This document shows, piece after piece, positions 38,396 to 48,624 of a stretch of DNA of 64,000 nt. How positions within the stretch are numbered: position 1 is the first letter of the stretch; each line of letters begins with the position of its first letter. The position numbers were made by a program, and so were the translations under genes. Below the pieces are notes generated by a model, which had not been told where the DNA came from, made no database searches, and saw only the letters and a program-made list of their open reading frames with translations. Origin of the DNA: Saprospiraceae bacterium (GTDB lineage: Bacteria > Bacteroidota > Bacteroidia > Chitinophagales > Saprospiraceae); NCBI GenBank assembly GCA_016715985.1, contig JADJXD010000001.1, positions 3,162,001 to 3,226,000 on the forward strand. The letters run 5' to 3'.

Positions 38396-40066
38396 ATGTA
38401 CACACCGGTTCAGAGATTTTTTAGAATGTTGCAGCCCAATAAAAAGGCAATTACCAATCTGTATATATTTGCTGTTATAAATGGATTGATTGCATTAAGT
38501 CTGCCATTAGGTATCCAGGCTATCATCAATATGATACAAGGCGGTGAGATATCCGCATCCTGGATATTGTTGGTTGCAATCGTTTTGATAGGATACATAT
38601 TTAACGGTGCATTACAGGTGATACAATTGCGTATTACAGAAGATCTTCAAAAGGATATTTTTACAAGATCTGCATTTGAGTTTACCTACCGAATACCCCG
38701 TATCAGGATGGATGAGTTGTACAATCATTACGCCCCCGAACTGATGAACCGGTTTTTTGATACCATGACGATTCAAAAAGGGGTTGCAAAGGTGCTCTTA
38801 GAGATGTCGGCATCTGCGTTGACTATATTCTTTGGTTTGTTGGTGCTTTCTTTTTATCACCCGTTTTTTATAATATTCAGTATTCTGATTATTCTGTTGG
38901 CGTTTATAATTGGTAATTATATCTTTCATCGTGGTTTGAAATCAAGTATTATCGAGTCTAAATACAAATATAAAGTTGCTTTCTGGCTGGAAGAAGTGGC
39001 AAGGACAAATACTACTTTCAGATTATCCTGTGATACATCACTTCCGGTTAAGAAAACAGATGCATTGGTAGATGCTTACCTTAACGCCAGGGAAAAGCAT
39101 TTTATGATTCTGTTGCGACAATATTATTTGTTTATTATTTTTAAAATCCTTTTGGCTGCAGGATTTCTGATACTGGGTGGAATACTGGTATTTGATCAGC
39201 AAATGAACATCGGCCAGTTTGTGGCGGCTGAAATCATCATTTTATTATTAATATCATCGTCTGAAAAACTATTATTATCATTAGAGAATGTGTATGATTT
39301 GCTTACTTCTATCGAGAAGATCGGAGAACTCACAGATCTGAAACTTGAAAATTCTGAAACCCGTAATGTCTTCAGAAGACAAGACTTGCCTGGTCTTGTG
39401 GTAAGTATTCATAATTTGTACTTTAAATATCCGGATTCAACGGAGTATAGTCTTGAAGGTTTGAATCTGGAGATTGGTTCCAATGAAAAAGTTTGTCTCA
39501 CCGGATCAAATGGGAGTGGAAAAGCTACATTGCTCAAGCTGATGACAGCGTTTTTTGAACCTGAAAGGGGCAATATTTTGTATGATCATATTCCTATTAA
39601 AAATTATGATATCACAGAACTCAGGAGTTTTATAGCTGAATGTATTTCTGAAGACCGAATATTCAATGGAACTCTACTTGAAAACCTTTCAGTAGGAAGG
39701 GATGTGGATCACAAGACTATTTCTGAGGTCCTTGAAAATATAGGTCTTAGTAATTTTGTGAAGCAATTGCCCAATGGTTACAGTACAGAAATCGGTCCGC
39801 AAGGCAAAAGATTGCCTGGTAGTGTAGCACAAAAACTCATTTTAGCCAGAAATCTGCTGAAAGAGCCCCGTTTACTTATTGTTGAAGACATTTTTAAAAA
39901 CATTGAGAAGAGTGAGAAGTTAAAAATTTTCAAATTTATATTGCGAAAAAGTGCAGACCGTACTGTAATTGTGTTGTCCAAAGATCCTGAAATAATGCAG
40001 TTGACTGAGAAAGTGATCACATTGGATGATGGGAAAGTAACCAATATTCAATTCATTAAAAAGTAA
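38396..40066 (+). CDS. ABC transporter, fused permease and degenerate ATPase domain
   Basis: 556 residues. Six hydrophobic segments make an exporter-type transmembrane domain (~1-320), followed by an ATP-binding domain (~340-556). Key motifs have drifted: Walker A is GSNGSGKA (K376 present, the Mg-binding Ser/Thr replaced by A377), the Q-loop position is S in AECISEDRIF, the LSGGQ signature reads LPGSVAQ (473-479), Walker B ends VED (E497-D498, order reversed), and the H-loop His is K529 (VLSKDP). ATP may bind poorly or not be hydrolysed. The gene is intact and co-directional with HlyD and TolC genes, so it has been kept. It may form a heterodimer with another subunit or work as a non-hydrolysing structural partner, which is inferred. 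Confidence 0.87.
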   Translation: MYTPVQRFFRMLQPNKKAITNLYIFAVINGLIALSLPLGIQAIINMIQGGEISASWILLVAIVLIGYIFNGALQVIQLRITEDLQKDIFTRSAFEFTYRIPRIRMDELYNHYAPELMNRFFDTMTIQKGVAKVLLEMSASALTIFFGLLVLSFYHPFFIIFSILIILLAFIIGNYIFHRGLKSSIIESKYKYKVAFWLEEVARTNTTFRLSCDTSLPVKKTDALVDAYLNAREKHFMILLRQYYLFIIFKILLAAGFLILGGILVFDQQMNIGQFVAAEIIILLLISSSEKLLLSLENVYDLLTSIEKIGELTDLKLENSETRNVFRRQDLPGLVVSIHNLYFKYPDSTEYSLEGLNLEIGSNEKVCLTGSNGSGKATLLKLMTAFFEPERGNILYDHIPIKNYDITELRSFIAECISEDRIFNGTLLENLSVGRDVDHKTISEVLENIGLSNFVKQLPNGYSTEIGPQGKRLPGSVAQKLILARNLLKEPRLLIVEDIFKNIEKSEKLKIFKFILRKSADRTVIVLSKDPEIMQLTEKVITLDDGKVTNIQFIKK

Positions 40067-40073
40067 GGTTTAT

Positions 40074-41441
40074 ATGTTGAATTTGTCTGATCAATCCATC
40101 AATCACATCTTTCGGAAAGAAAATTTTACTTCGTTCAGTAAGTTGCGGGATAGTTATGCTTATTCCTATGACAGATTGGTGAAAGTTTCATGTATGTTGA
40201 TTCTTGTATTTGTGATTATTATGTTTTTGCCGTGGACACAAAATGTCCGATCAAATGGCGAACTCATCGCTCTCAATCCCGAGCAGCGACCACAAATGAT
40301 TCAATCTGTGATAGCAGGCCGAATAGAACAGTGGTATGTCTCTGAGGGTCAAAGAGTTAATAAAGGCGATACCATCCTTAGGATTTCGGAAGTAAAAGAT
40401 GATTACTTTGATCCGGACCTCCTGAGCAATACACGCTTGCAATTAGATGCCAAAGAGTTTTCAAAACTTTCATATGATGAAAAAGTAAAAGCTCTTGAAT
40501 CTCAAATCAAGGCATTGGAGAGCGGATTATCGCTGAAGGTAAGACAGGCACGAAATAAGGTAGAACAAAACATACTTAAAGTAACATCTGACAGCATCGA
40601 TCTCAGGGCTGCAAAAGTGAATTTTGAAGTGTCAAAAGAGCAATACGAACGATTTAAAACATTGTACGATGAAGGATTAAGATCGCTGACAGATGTGGAG
40701 AACAGAAACCTGAAACTTCAGGATGCACAGGCGAAACTGATCTCGCAGGAAAATAAATGGCTGACTTCCAAAAACGAACTGATCAATAGTCAGATAGAAC
40801 TCAATAGTATTCAGGCTGAATTTGATGATAAAATAGCCAAGGCCAATTCAGACAAATATACTGCGTTATCGGGCAAATTTGATACAGAAGCTATAATCAA
40901 CAAATTGAAAAATCAATACAACAATTATGAAATCAGGAACAAACTCTATCATATTCTGGCGCCTCAGGATGGATATGTAACACAGGCACGTCAGGTGGGT
41001 ATTGGAGAAACGATCAAAGAAGGGGAGGAGATAGTCAGCATTATGCCGGCAGTTTATGATTTAGCTGTACAAATGTATGTCAAGCCCATAGATCTGCCAT
41101 TGTTTGAAAAAGGACAGAAAGTCATGATGCAGTTTGATGGCTGGCCGGCGATTGTATTTTCAGGATGGCCGGGCGTTTCTTATGGCACTTATGAAGGGGA
41201 AGTACTGGCTATTGATAATTTTATTTCAAATAACCAGCTCTACCGGATATTAGTTAAGCCTAAAAAAAATGCACAACCCTGGCCGGAACAACTGAGAGTT
41301 GGTACGGGTGTGAAGGCATTATCACTGCTCAAAAACGTACATGTGTGGTATGAAATATGGCGAAAGATCAATGGCTTCCCGCCGGATTATTACAAAGGAA
41401 ATGTAAACGTGAATGTAGGTAATGAGAAGATTAAAAAGTAA
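40074..41441 (+). CDS. HlyD-family membrane fusion protein
   Basis: 455 residues. Cytoplasmic N-terminus, one membrane span (~42-60; VSCMLILVFVIIMFLPW), a split biotinyl/lipoyl-like domain (VIAGRIEQWYVSEGQRVNKG and ILAPQDGYVTQARQVGIGET), a long coiled-coil hairpin (~120-290), and a beta-barrel domain (~315-420). It would bridge the inner-membrane ABC protein and the TolC-like outer-membrane channel across the periplasm. The ABC gene ends 7 bases before it and the TolC gene overlaps its last 20 bases, so translation is probably coupled. Its substrate is unknown. Confidence 0.88.
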   Translation: MLNLSDQSINHIFRKENFTSFSKLRDSYAYSYDRLVKVSCMLILVFVIIMFLPWTQNVRSNGELIALNPEQRPQMIQSVIAGRIEQWYVSEGQRVNKGDTILRISEVKDDYFDPDLLSNTRLQLDAKEFSKLSYDEKVKALESQIKALESGLSLKVRQARNKVEQNILKVTSDSIDLRAAKVNFEVSKEQYERFKTLYDEGLRSLTDVENRNLKLQDAQAKLISQENKWLTSKNELINSQIELNSIQAEFDDKIAKANSDKYTALSGKFDTEAIINKLKNQYNNYEIRNKLYHILAPQDGYVTQARQVGIGETIKEGEEIVSIMPAVYDLAVQMYVKPIDLPLFEKGQKVMMQFDGWPAIVFSGWPGVSYGTYEGEVLAIDNFISNNQLYRILVKPKKNAQPWPEQLRVGTGVKALSLLKNVHVWYEIWRKINGFPPDYYKGNVNVNVGNEKIKK

Positions 41442-42864
41442 AAAGGTTTACAAACTAAAATCCAGTATTCTGTTTACGGGCTTATTAGTGCTAATCTGTT
41501 TTCGGATACAGTCCCAGGTTAATGCTGTATTGCCGGTCCAAAAATTATTTGAACAAGTCAGACAATATCACCCGATGTCCGTCAGAGCAACAATGCAAAA
41601 TGATTTTGCAGGTGCTGCATTGCTGAAAGCGAAGGGAGGTTTTGACCCAACGGCGCAAAGTAGTGTTTCACAAAAGAATTTTGCAAACAAAGATTATTTC
41701 AGCCTTATAAACGGAGAAATCAGAATACCTACAGCAACCGGCATCGAACTGAAAGGGGGATATGAAGTCAACCGTGGAGTGTTTCTGGGGCCTGAAAATA
41801 CGACTCCTGATAATGGTCTCTGGTATGGTGGAGTCTCGATTCCTTTAGGTCAGGGTTTGTGGATTGATGACAGACGGGCAGAATTAAAAAATGCCCGGAT
41901 TGGATTAATTGGAGCCGGTTTACAGCAAAAAGATATTCTGAATGAATTGTTGTATCAATCTGTATTTGCTTACTGGGAATGGTTCAGATCATATCATGTC
42001 AGTCAGATTTTGTCTGAAGCGGAAGAAAATGCAAATCAGCGATATCAGGCAGTAAAATCATTCGTTAGTAATGGTGACAGACCGGGTATCGACACAATAG
42101 AAGCAAGTATTCAGATACAAAATATTGGGTTGAGTTTGTCTCAGGCAGAATTGGATTTTGTAAAAGCAACATCAGTTTTGTCCGGTTTTTTTTGGGATGA
42201 ACAAATGCAGAATACAGGAATCACGCAGCAATTAATACCCGAAGAACTGACTTTGACAACAGAGAATGCACAATCAGATATCAATTTTTTGGATGATTCA
42301 TTCATTACAGCAGACCATCCTTACCTTGCCGGAATGAGACAAAAAATCCTGCAATTGAACGTAGAGAAAAAACTCAGAAAAGACAAACTCAAACCGCAGC
42401 TCAATATTCAGTACAATCCACTATCAGAAGCTTTTGGAAGTGGAGAATTGACTAATTTTTCGATCAATAATTATAAATGGGGTTTGGAATTTAAGATGCC
42501 TTTATTTCTGAGAAAAGAAAGAGGAGATTTACAGTTGGCCGATCTTAAAATACAGGAGACAGATCTTTTTCTACAGGAAAAGACAACCGAGTTAGGCATA
42601 AAATTTGAAAATTTTATTACTGAGTGGGAAGCTACCATAGACCAGATAAAATTATTGAGCAACACAGTAGATCTGTATAAACGAATGCTTGATGCAGAGA
42701 GACGCCTTTTGAATATCGGGGAAAGCAGCCTTTTCCTGGTAAATGCCCGTGAACAAGCATATATTAACGCCAGAATTAAACTTACTGAAGTTTTAGTAAA
42801 AAACAGATTGGCATATTACAGCATTTGGTATTATGCAGGAAAGTTGCCTGATATGGCAGATTAA
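41422..42864 (+). CDS. TolC-family outer-membrane efflux protein
   Basis: 480 residues. Signal peptide (~1-32; ILFTGLLVLICFRIQSQ), then the long alpha-helical and beta-strand pattern of the OEP family in two halves (e.g. ADHPYLAGMRQKILQLNVEK, then KPQLNIQYNPLSE and FKMPLFLRKERGDL). It forms the outer-membrane channel of the TetR-ABC-HlyD-TolC unit. The start ATG lies inside the HlyD gene, 20 bases before its end. A perfect 9-bp hairpin (GAATAAAGT/ACTTTATTC, 42874-42905) follows the stop but lacks a good T-run. Confidence 0.88.
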   Translation: MRRLKSKKVYKLKSSILFTGLLVLICFRIQSQVNAVLPVQKLFEQVRQYHPMSVRATMQNDFAGAALLKAKGGFDPTAQSSVSQKNFANKDYFSLINGEIRIPTATGIELKGGYEVNRGVFLGPENTTPDNGLWYGGVSIPLGQGLWIDDRRAELKNARIGLIGAGLQQKDILNELLYQSVFAYWEWFRSYHVSQILSEAEENANQRYQAVKSFVSNGDRPGIDTIEASIQIQNIGLSLSQAELDFVKATSVLSGFFWDEQMQNTGITQQLIPEELTLTTENAQSDINFLDDSFITADHPYLAGMRQKILQLNVEKKLRKDKLKPQLNIQYNPLSEAFGSGELTNFSINNYKWGLEFKMPLFLRKERGDLQLADLKIQETDLFLQEKTTELGIKFENFITEWEATIDQIKLLSNTVDLYKRMLDAERRLLNIGESSLFLVNAREQAYINARIKLTEVLVKNRLAYYSIWYYAGKLPDMAD

Positions 42865-43135
42865 GGGAAAAAAGAATAAAGTATTTTTCAATTTTGACTT
42901 TATTCCTAAAGTATATTGGATGGCATAATTCTATAATTTTCGCAATTCAATTTCTTTTTACTATAAACAATGTTGATTTTGTTTTGGGGCTTTTTTTATC
43001 CATCAGAAAAAATACAACAATTAAAAAGTTACATTTTAGTCAGGAATTCAGGGTTAATTTAAACCAAAAATTAAATTTTAACGTTGAAGTTAACCGCTGT
43101 TTTATTTTACTGGATTAGCCAAATATTTTCAATAC

Positions 43136-44746
43136 ATGTTTAGATATTTTTGTATTTTAGTCTTATTTTTTGTTGCATCAATTCATGTTTCTGCTCAGTC
43201 AGATTATCCGGATGACTATCTCTCAAAAGATTTTCATAAAGGTAGAAGGGATGCTTTCAGGGCATTGATGCCGGACAATTCCGTGGCGGCAGTATTTTCT
43301 TATTCGGAGCGACTATTTTCAAATGATGTAAATTATTTTTACCACCCGAATCCTGACCTGTATTATCTGAGTGGTTATAAAGAACCCGATGCATTACTCC
43401 TTATATTTAAAGAGATACAGGAAAATGGTTCTGACCGATATAATGAAATATTTTTTGTACGAAAAAGAGATCCGATAAAAGAAACCTGGGACGGGAAGAG
43501 ATTAGGTGTCGAAGGGGTAAAAGAAAAACTTGGATTCAGTCATGTGTTCAATGGACAGGATTTTTTTGATTATCCAATTGATTTCGGTAAATTTAGTTTG
43601 ATTATTCATGATGCATTTCCGGTGGATATGATAGACGATTTATCCGGATATGATGTACAGGGATTGATGGAAAGTTTCAGAATGAAAGCAAATTTAGAAT
43701 ATGACCGTGAGAAGATCCAATTGCAAAATATGCATAAATCAATAAAAAAATGGTTGTCGCCAGAAAATCTGGATTATTACAGCAATTATTGCAGGAAAAT
43801 TGCACTGGTAAATGCAGCAGTCAGAGAAGATTCTGTTATTCGAAAAATTATAAGACGACCGGCAATATCTGAGATAAAAAATATTAAAAATGTTATAAAT
43901 ATCCAATCGACAGGTGTCAACACATTCAGAGATATTACTACGACACTACGTGAGGTTAAAACACCCGAAGAACTGGTGTTAATGCGCAAAGCAATAGAAA
44001 TGACCTGTATCGGACATAATGAAGTAATGAAAGCGGTTCATCCGAAAATGGGAGAAAATCAGGCACATGGAATTCATCTCTTCATCCATAAGTATTACGG
44101 CTCAGAAGATCCCGGATATCCACCCATAGTTGGAGGAGGGGCCAATGGCTGCATTCTTCATTATATTGATAATGTTAAAAGAAAACTGAATAATGACTTA
44201 TTGTTGATGGATGTCGGTGCAGAGTATCATGGTTATACAGCCGATGTGACACGGACTATTCCTGCCAAGGGAAAATTCAGCCCTGAACAAAGGGCAATTT
44301 ATGAATTGGTTTACGAAGCGCAGGAAGCCGTTTTAAGTATTTGCAGGGAAGGAACACTTTTCAGAGATCTCGAACTTACTGCTATTGAAGTGATTGGAAA
44401 CGGGCTTTTGAAATTAGGAATCATCAAAAAATTTAATGAAGTCAGAACTTATTATCCGCATGGAGTATCTCATTATCTCGGATTGGATGTACATGACAAA
44501 GGGATGTACGGACCTTTAAAAGCGAATTCTGTTATTACTGTGGAACCGGGTATTTATATTCCAACGGATAGTAAATGCGATAAAAAATGGTGGAATATAG
44601 GTGTCAGGATTGAAGACAACATTTTGATCCTGAAAGATGGATATGAAAACCTGTCCGTCATGTCACCAAGGACCTGGAAAGATATTGAAAAAATGGTGTC
44701 GAAGAAAAGTAAATTGAATGATCTGAAGCTTCCGGTGATCCGTTAA
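43136..44746 (+). CDS. Secreted Xaa-Pro aminopeptidase-type M24B metallopeptidase
   Basis: 536 residues with a signal peptide (MFRYFCILVLFFVASIHVSAQ), so it acts outside the cytoplasm. The N-terminal creatinase-like domain spans ~22-265. The C-terminal pita-bread catalytic domain (~285-520) has the five expected metal ligands: two Asp in LMDVGAEYHGYTADVTRT, His in YYPHGVSHYLGLDVHD, Glu in VITVEPGIYIP, and Glu in NIGVRIEDNIL. It would remove N-terminal residues preceding proline from peptides. It stands alone and converges on murF/alr across a shared terminator. Confidence 0.92.
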   Translation: MFRYFCILVLFFVASIHVSAQSDYPDDYLSKDFHKGRRDAFRALMPDNSVAAVFSYSERLFSNDVNYFYHPNPDLYYLSGYKEPDALLLIFKEIQENGSDRYNEIFFVRKRDPIKETWDGKRLGVEGVKEKLGFSHVFNGQDFFDYPIDFGKFSLIIHDAFPVDMIDDLSGYDVQGLMESFRMKANLEYDREKIQLQNMHKSIKKWLSPENLDYYSNYCRKIALVNAAVREDSVIRKIIRRPAISEIKNIKNVINIQSTGVNTFRDITTTLREVKTPEELVLMRKAIEMTCIGHNEVMKAVHPKMGENQAHGIHLFIHKYYGSEDPGYPPIVGGGANGCILHYIDNVKRKLNNDLLLMDVGAEYHGYTADVTRTIPAKGKFSPEQRAIYELVYEAQEAVLSICREGTLFRDLELTAIEVIGNGLLKLGIIKKFNEVRTYYPHGVSHYLGLDVHDKGMYGPLKANSVITVEPGIYIPTDSKCDKKWWNIGVRIEDNILILKDGYENLSVMSPRTWKDIEKMVSKKSKLNDLKLPVIR

Positions 44747-44774
44747 ATTAAATGTAGGTCAAATCCCCCTTATT

Positions 44775-44805
44775 AGAGTGGTTTTTATTCATGAAAAAAC
44801 ACTCT
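44775..44805. terminator. Bidirectional hairpin terminator between the M24 and murF/alr genes
   Basis: AGAGTGGTTTTT (44775-44786) and GAAAAAACACTCT (44793-44805) form a stem with A- and T-tracts on both sides. It overlaps the murF/alr stop codon at 44785. Confidence 0.65.
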
Positions 44806-47256
44806 TTTGATCCTTCCTGAAATCCGACTTAGGATCTCATATGGAATAGTGTTGTTTATTGCAGCAAGATCTTCTATTGGTTTATCCTTTCCGAAAATAA
44901 CGACCTCGTCGCCTACCTGAACCGTTGATTTGGTTCCAATATCTACAATTATCAGATCCATGCATACATTTCCGATAATCGGGTAGTTCATGCCATTTAT
45001 CTGAACACTGTACCTGAGATTGCCGGAAGATCGCAACAATCCGTCAGCATAGCCAATGTTAACCACCGCAATATTTGTTTGGGATTCTACTTTACCTCGT
45101 CGGTTATACCCTACGCTTTCACCTGCATTTATCTGTTTTATCTGAATTACTTTTGCCTTCAGTGTGTGCACTCTTTCAAGCTTATTACTTTCTTCTCCGA
45201 CGACATCAATACCATATAAACCGAGACCAAGACGTACCAAATCATAATGGTATTCCGGAAATCTCAGGATTGCAGCCGAATTACACATATGTCGGGGAGG
45301 CTTGCATGCCAATGAATCTGTGAGGACATCATACATTTCTGAAAATTTGGCAGCCTGACTATGGCTAAAACTATCGTCAGCTTTATCTTCACTGCTACTC
45401 AGATGGCTGAATATGGTACAAACCTTAATTTGAGGGTTTAATTTCAGATAAGCGGTCAGGTCTGACAATTCTTCTTTTAGAAAGCCAAGACGATGCATCC
45501 CTGAATCCAATTTGATGTGAATACCAAAAGTAGTTTGCTTGATGACTGATGTATATTGACCGATACTTTCTAATTGCTGCATCGAATAGACTTCCGGTTC
45601 CAGATCAAACCGCACCATATCGGCGATACTTTCCATATCCGGATTTAATATCATGATTGGTAGCCTGATTCCGGCTTTTCTTAATTCCACTCCTTCATCC
45701 GTAAAAGCTACTGCGAGATATGCTGCTTTATGGTATTCCATAAATTTGGCAAGTTCTATACTTCCCGAACCATAACCCGATGCTTTTATGACGGCGACAA
45801 TACCACAATGATCACTTAACTTATCAGAAAAGTATCTCAGATTGTGCGCCATCGCCTGCATATCTATTTCCAATACGGCTGAGTGCCTTCTTGCAGAAAG
45901 AGCCTGAACGACTCTCTCAAGTTCAAACTGTCTTGCTCCTTTGACCAATACGATTTTGCCGTTTATGTGTAAAGAAGGAAGGTGTTTTAGCAGTGTTTCA
46001 GTACTTTCAAAATTTTTAAACAAAATAAACGGATCCAACCATGTATCCAGATTTTTTAATTTTGAACCGACCCCAATTACTTCTGATACATGATGAGACT
46101 GTATGAGTTGCGTCAATTGAATATTAAAAGCCTGATTATCTAAACCTGTCTGTAAAAAATCTGAAATAATCAATACCCTTTCACGATTTCCGGCCTGTTG
46201 TGCCATGAAGTCAAGTGCAATTCTTAAAGAACTGATATCTGCATTATAAGTATCATTGATGATGACACTATCGCTAATGCCATTTTTCATTTCCAGCCGC
46301 ATGGGGAGATTCTGAAGTTTCCTGACACGTTCGGCGATATCGTGAATACTATAATTCAAATGCAAAAGGAGCGCTATACAATGACAGATATTCTGGATGG
46401 ACGCTTCATCCTGAAAAGGCAGTTCGATCTCAAAACTTTGTCCCTTGTATTCAAAGTTTAAAATAGTGAGATAGTTATCCTTACTCAGACTTTTGATTAC
46501 AAATGAAGTCGATGAATGACTTTTACCCCAGGATAAAAGGCTTTTGTCGGGATAAGTTTTTTGAATAGCTGATTTGACAAATATGTTATCTTCTTCAAAA
46601 ATTATTACATTGGCATTTTCAAAAAGTCTGAGTTTTTCTGAAAGTTTTTCATCTGCATTTTTAAAACCACCTGCGTGAGCATCACCGATATTGGTAATGA
46701 TACCAACTGTAGGCTGTATAACGGATTCAAGCCGGGACATTTCTCCGGGTTGTGATATACCTGCTTCAAATACAGCTACTTCATGTTCAGGTCGCATTTG
46801 CCAAACAGAAATCGGAACACCCAATTGCGAATTATAACTTTTTGGACTCTTTACCACGGAACGATCACTCATTAACTCACCCAACCATTCTTTGATAACC
46901 GTTTTTCCGTTACTTCCAGTGATACCGATGACGGGAATTTTCTTAAATTGTCGTCTGTGATATGCCGCTATATCCTGCAAAGCTGTAATGCTATCTTTAA
47001 CAATCAATATATTTAAACCTTCCTGGGGTATTTCCGGCCAACTTTCTACTATAAAGTTTTTAACTCCTTTTTTGACAGCTTCACTAATATATAGATGTCC
47101 GTCATGCATTCTACCTTTGATAGCTACAAAAAGAGATCTCTCCGGAAAATCAATATTTCGGCTGTCTGTACAGAAAAATTCAGGTTTACTATCAGGATGA
47201 TTTATATAATCATTGATGCTGTTGGAAATATCTTTTAGGACTATAAATGGATACAT
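44785..47256 (-). CDS. murF/alr: Bifunctional UDP-MurNAc-tripeptide:D-Ala-D-Ala ligase / alanine racemase
   Basis: 823 residues. The N-terminal half is a Mur ligase: substrate-binding domain (1-105), ATP-binding P-loop GITGSNGKT with K118, central and C-terminal domains to ~450. The C-terminal half (~455-823) is an alanine racemase: PLP lysine K491 in AVIKASGYGSGS, VRLGLGLYG and the late NVCMDLIIVDIG catalytic-tyrosine-side region. One protein makes D-alanine and joins D-Ala-D-Ala to the muramyl peptide in the cytoplasm for peptidoglycan synthesis. The fusion is typical of Bacteroidota. The gene follows purD by 14 bases and is probably co-transcribed with it. Confidence 0.95.
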   Translation of the reverse strand: MYPFIVLKDISNSINDYINHPDSKPEFFCTDSRNIDFPERSLFVAIKGRMHDGHLYISEAVKKGVKNFIVESWPEIPQEGLNILIVKDSITALQDIAAYHRRQFKKIPVIGITGSNGKTVIKEWLGELMSDRSVVKSPKSYNSQLGVPISVWQMRPEHEVAVFEAGISQPGEMSRLESVIQPTVGIITNIGDAHAGGFKNADEKLSEKLRLFENANVIIFEEDNIFVKSAIQKTYPDKSLLSWGKSHSSTSFVIKSLSKDNYLTILNFEYKGQSFEIELPFQDEASIQNICHCIALLLHLNYSIHDIAERVRKLQNLPMRLEMKNGISDSVIINDTYNADISSLRIALDFMAQQAGNRERVLIISDFLQTGLDNQAFNIQLTQLIQSHHVSEVIGVGSKLKNLDTWLDPFILFKNFESTETLLKHLPSLHINGKIVLVKGARQFELERVVQALSARRHSAVLEIDMQAMAHNLRYFSDKLSDHCGIVAVIKASGYGSGSIELAKFMEYHKAAYLAVAFTDEGVELRKAGIRLPIMILNPDMESIADMVRFDLEPEVYSMQQLESIGQYTSVIKQTTFGIHIKLDSGMHRLGFLKEELSDLTAYLKLNPQIKVCTIFSHLSSSEDKADDSFSHSQAAKFSEMYDVLTDSLACKPPRHMCNSAAILRFPEYHYDLVRLGLGLYGIDVVGEESNKLERVHTLKAKVIQIKQINAGESVGYNRRGKVESQTNIAVVNIGYADGLLRSSGNLRYSVQINGMNYPIIGNVCMDLIIVDIGTKSTVQVGDEVVIFGKDKPIEDLAAINNTIPYEILSRISGRIKRVFFHE

Positions 47257-47270
47257 GGGTATAATAAAAT

Positions 47271-48536
47271 TTAAAGATCAAAACCTATATCCTTCCTGAA
47301 ATATTTTCCTTCGTATCTTATTTTTTCTGCTTGTTCAATAGATTCAGCTACAGCTTTTCTAAATTCAGGATGTAAGGAAGTCACTGCAAAAACTCTTCCT
47401 CCATTGGTGAGTATTTTTTCATCTTTCCGGATAGTTCCGGCATGAAAAACCAAGGTATTACCATTATTTTCCAAACCGGTGATTTCTTTGTTTTTTGAAA
47501 ATTCTTCAGGATATCCTCCTGATACCAAAACGACAGTAGCTGCAGCTTCCGGATTTACTTCCAGTGGAAATTGATCTAAAGTCCCATCAAACACTGCATT
47601 GAATATTTCTACCAGATCAGATTTTATCCGAGGTAAAACAACTTCCGTTTCCGGGTCGCCCATCCGGCAATTATACTCAATGACATAAGGCTCTTCATTC
47701 ACATTTATCAGCCCGATGAATACAAATCCATTGTAAATCATTTTTTCACTTTTCAGCCCGCTGACTGTAGGTTTTATGATTTTTGAAATGACTTTTTCCC
47801 ATAACACATCATCAATAAATGGCACCGGAGAAATTGCACCCATCCCGCCGGTATTAAGCCCTGTATCACCTTCACCTATTCTTTTATAATCCTTTGCTTC
47901 AGGTAGTATCAGATATTTCTCTCCGTCCGTGAGAACGAATACAGAAAATTCAATTCCTTTCAGAAACTGCTCGATTACTACTGTTTCTGAAGCAGCTCCG
48001 AATTTTCCACTCAACATATTATCAAGTTCAGAGATAGCTTCTTCTTCATTCTCAATTATCAATACGCCCTTACCGGCTGCAAGCCCATCTGCTTTCAGAA
48101 CATAGGGAGAAGATTGGCTTTTAATAAATGAAATTCCTTCCTGAAGATTTTCTTTTGTGACTTCTATATATTGAGCAGTAGGTATATCATATTTTTTCAT
48201 AAAAGCTTTTGCAAATGCTTTACTTCCTTCGAGTTGTGCCCCGTATGCTGACGGACCTACAACTTTGATATGTGCAGTTTCTCCTTTCGTAAAAGCATCC
48301 TGAAGACCTGCCACTAAAGGCACTTCCGGGCCTACAATCACCATGCTGATATCATTTTCAATTGCAAACTTTCGTAAAGATTCCGTATCTTCCGCATTCA
48401 CATGAATATTCTGACCATACTGCGAAGTTCCTGCATTTCCGGGAGCAATGTATAACTTTGAACAATGTTTACTTTGACTTATTTTCCATGCAAAGGCATG
48501 TTCTCTTCCTCCGCTACCTATGATCAATATATTCAT
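47271..48536 (-). CDS. purD: Phosphoribosylamine-glycine ligase
   Basis: 421 residues from the ATG at 48536, where MNILIIGSGGREHAFAW starts exactly like the family. A TTG nine codons upstream is less likely. ATP-grasp enzyme: N domain (1-100), ATP-grasp (~105-325; VLKADGLAAGKGVLI, GDTGLNTGGMGAISP, YNCRMGDPETEVVLPR), C-terminal domain to 421. It joins glycine to 5-phosphoribosylamine, the second step of purine synthesis. First gene of a purD-murF/alr unit, with a good -7 box just before it. Confidence 0.95.
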   Translation of the reverse strand: MNILIIGSGGREHAFAWKISQSKHCSKLYIAPGNAGTSQYGQNIHVNAEDTESLRKFAIENDISMVIVGPEVPLVAGLQDAFTKGETAHIKVVGPSAYGAQLEGSKAFAKAFMKKYDIPTAQYIEVTKENLQEGISFIKSQSSPYVLKADGLAAGKGVLIIENEEEAISELDNMLSGKFGAASETVVIEQFLKGIEFSVFVLTDGEKYLILPEAKDYKRIGEGDTGLNTGGMGAISPVPFIDDVLWEKVISKIIKPTVSGLKSEKMIYNGFVFIGLINVNEEPYVIEYNCRMGDPETEVVLPRIKSDLVEIFNAVFDGTLDQFPLEVNPEAAATVVLVSGGYPEEFSKNKEITGLENNGNTLVFHAGTIRKDEKILTNGGRVFAVTSLHPEFRKAVAESIEQAEKIRYEGKYFRKDIGFDL

Positions 48537-48557
48537 CCTTCTGATTTTTAATTTTTG

Positions 48558-48565
48558 CAAAGTTA
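48558..48565 (-). promoter_or_regulatory. -7 box (TAACTTTG) for purD
   Basis: On the minus strand TAACTTTG matches TAnnTTTG and lies 21 bases before the purD ATG. The upstream heptamer array contains no clear -33 TTG. Confidence 0.45.
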
Positions 48566-48599
48566 ATTAGAATTAGGAATTTAGAATTAAGAATTAAGT
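48562..48599. repeat. Short heptamer tandem repeat (TTAGAAT-like)
   Basis: About five degenerate 7-bp units: TTAGAAT, TAGGAAT, TTAGAAT, TAAGAAT and a partial. It belongs to the heptamer-array pattern seen again at 62354 and 62583. Confidence 0.6.
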
Positions 48600-48624
48600 G
48601 CTTATCATAGATTACTCTCATCAC

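Noticed and set aside
42894..43118. Short plus-strand frame of 74 codons after the TolC gene
   Set aside because: TTG start, AT-rich low-information sequence, no recognisable domain; treated as noise in a spacer.
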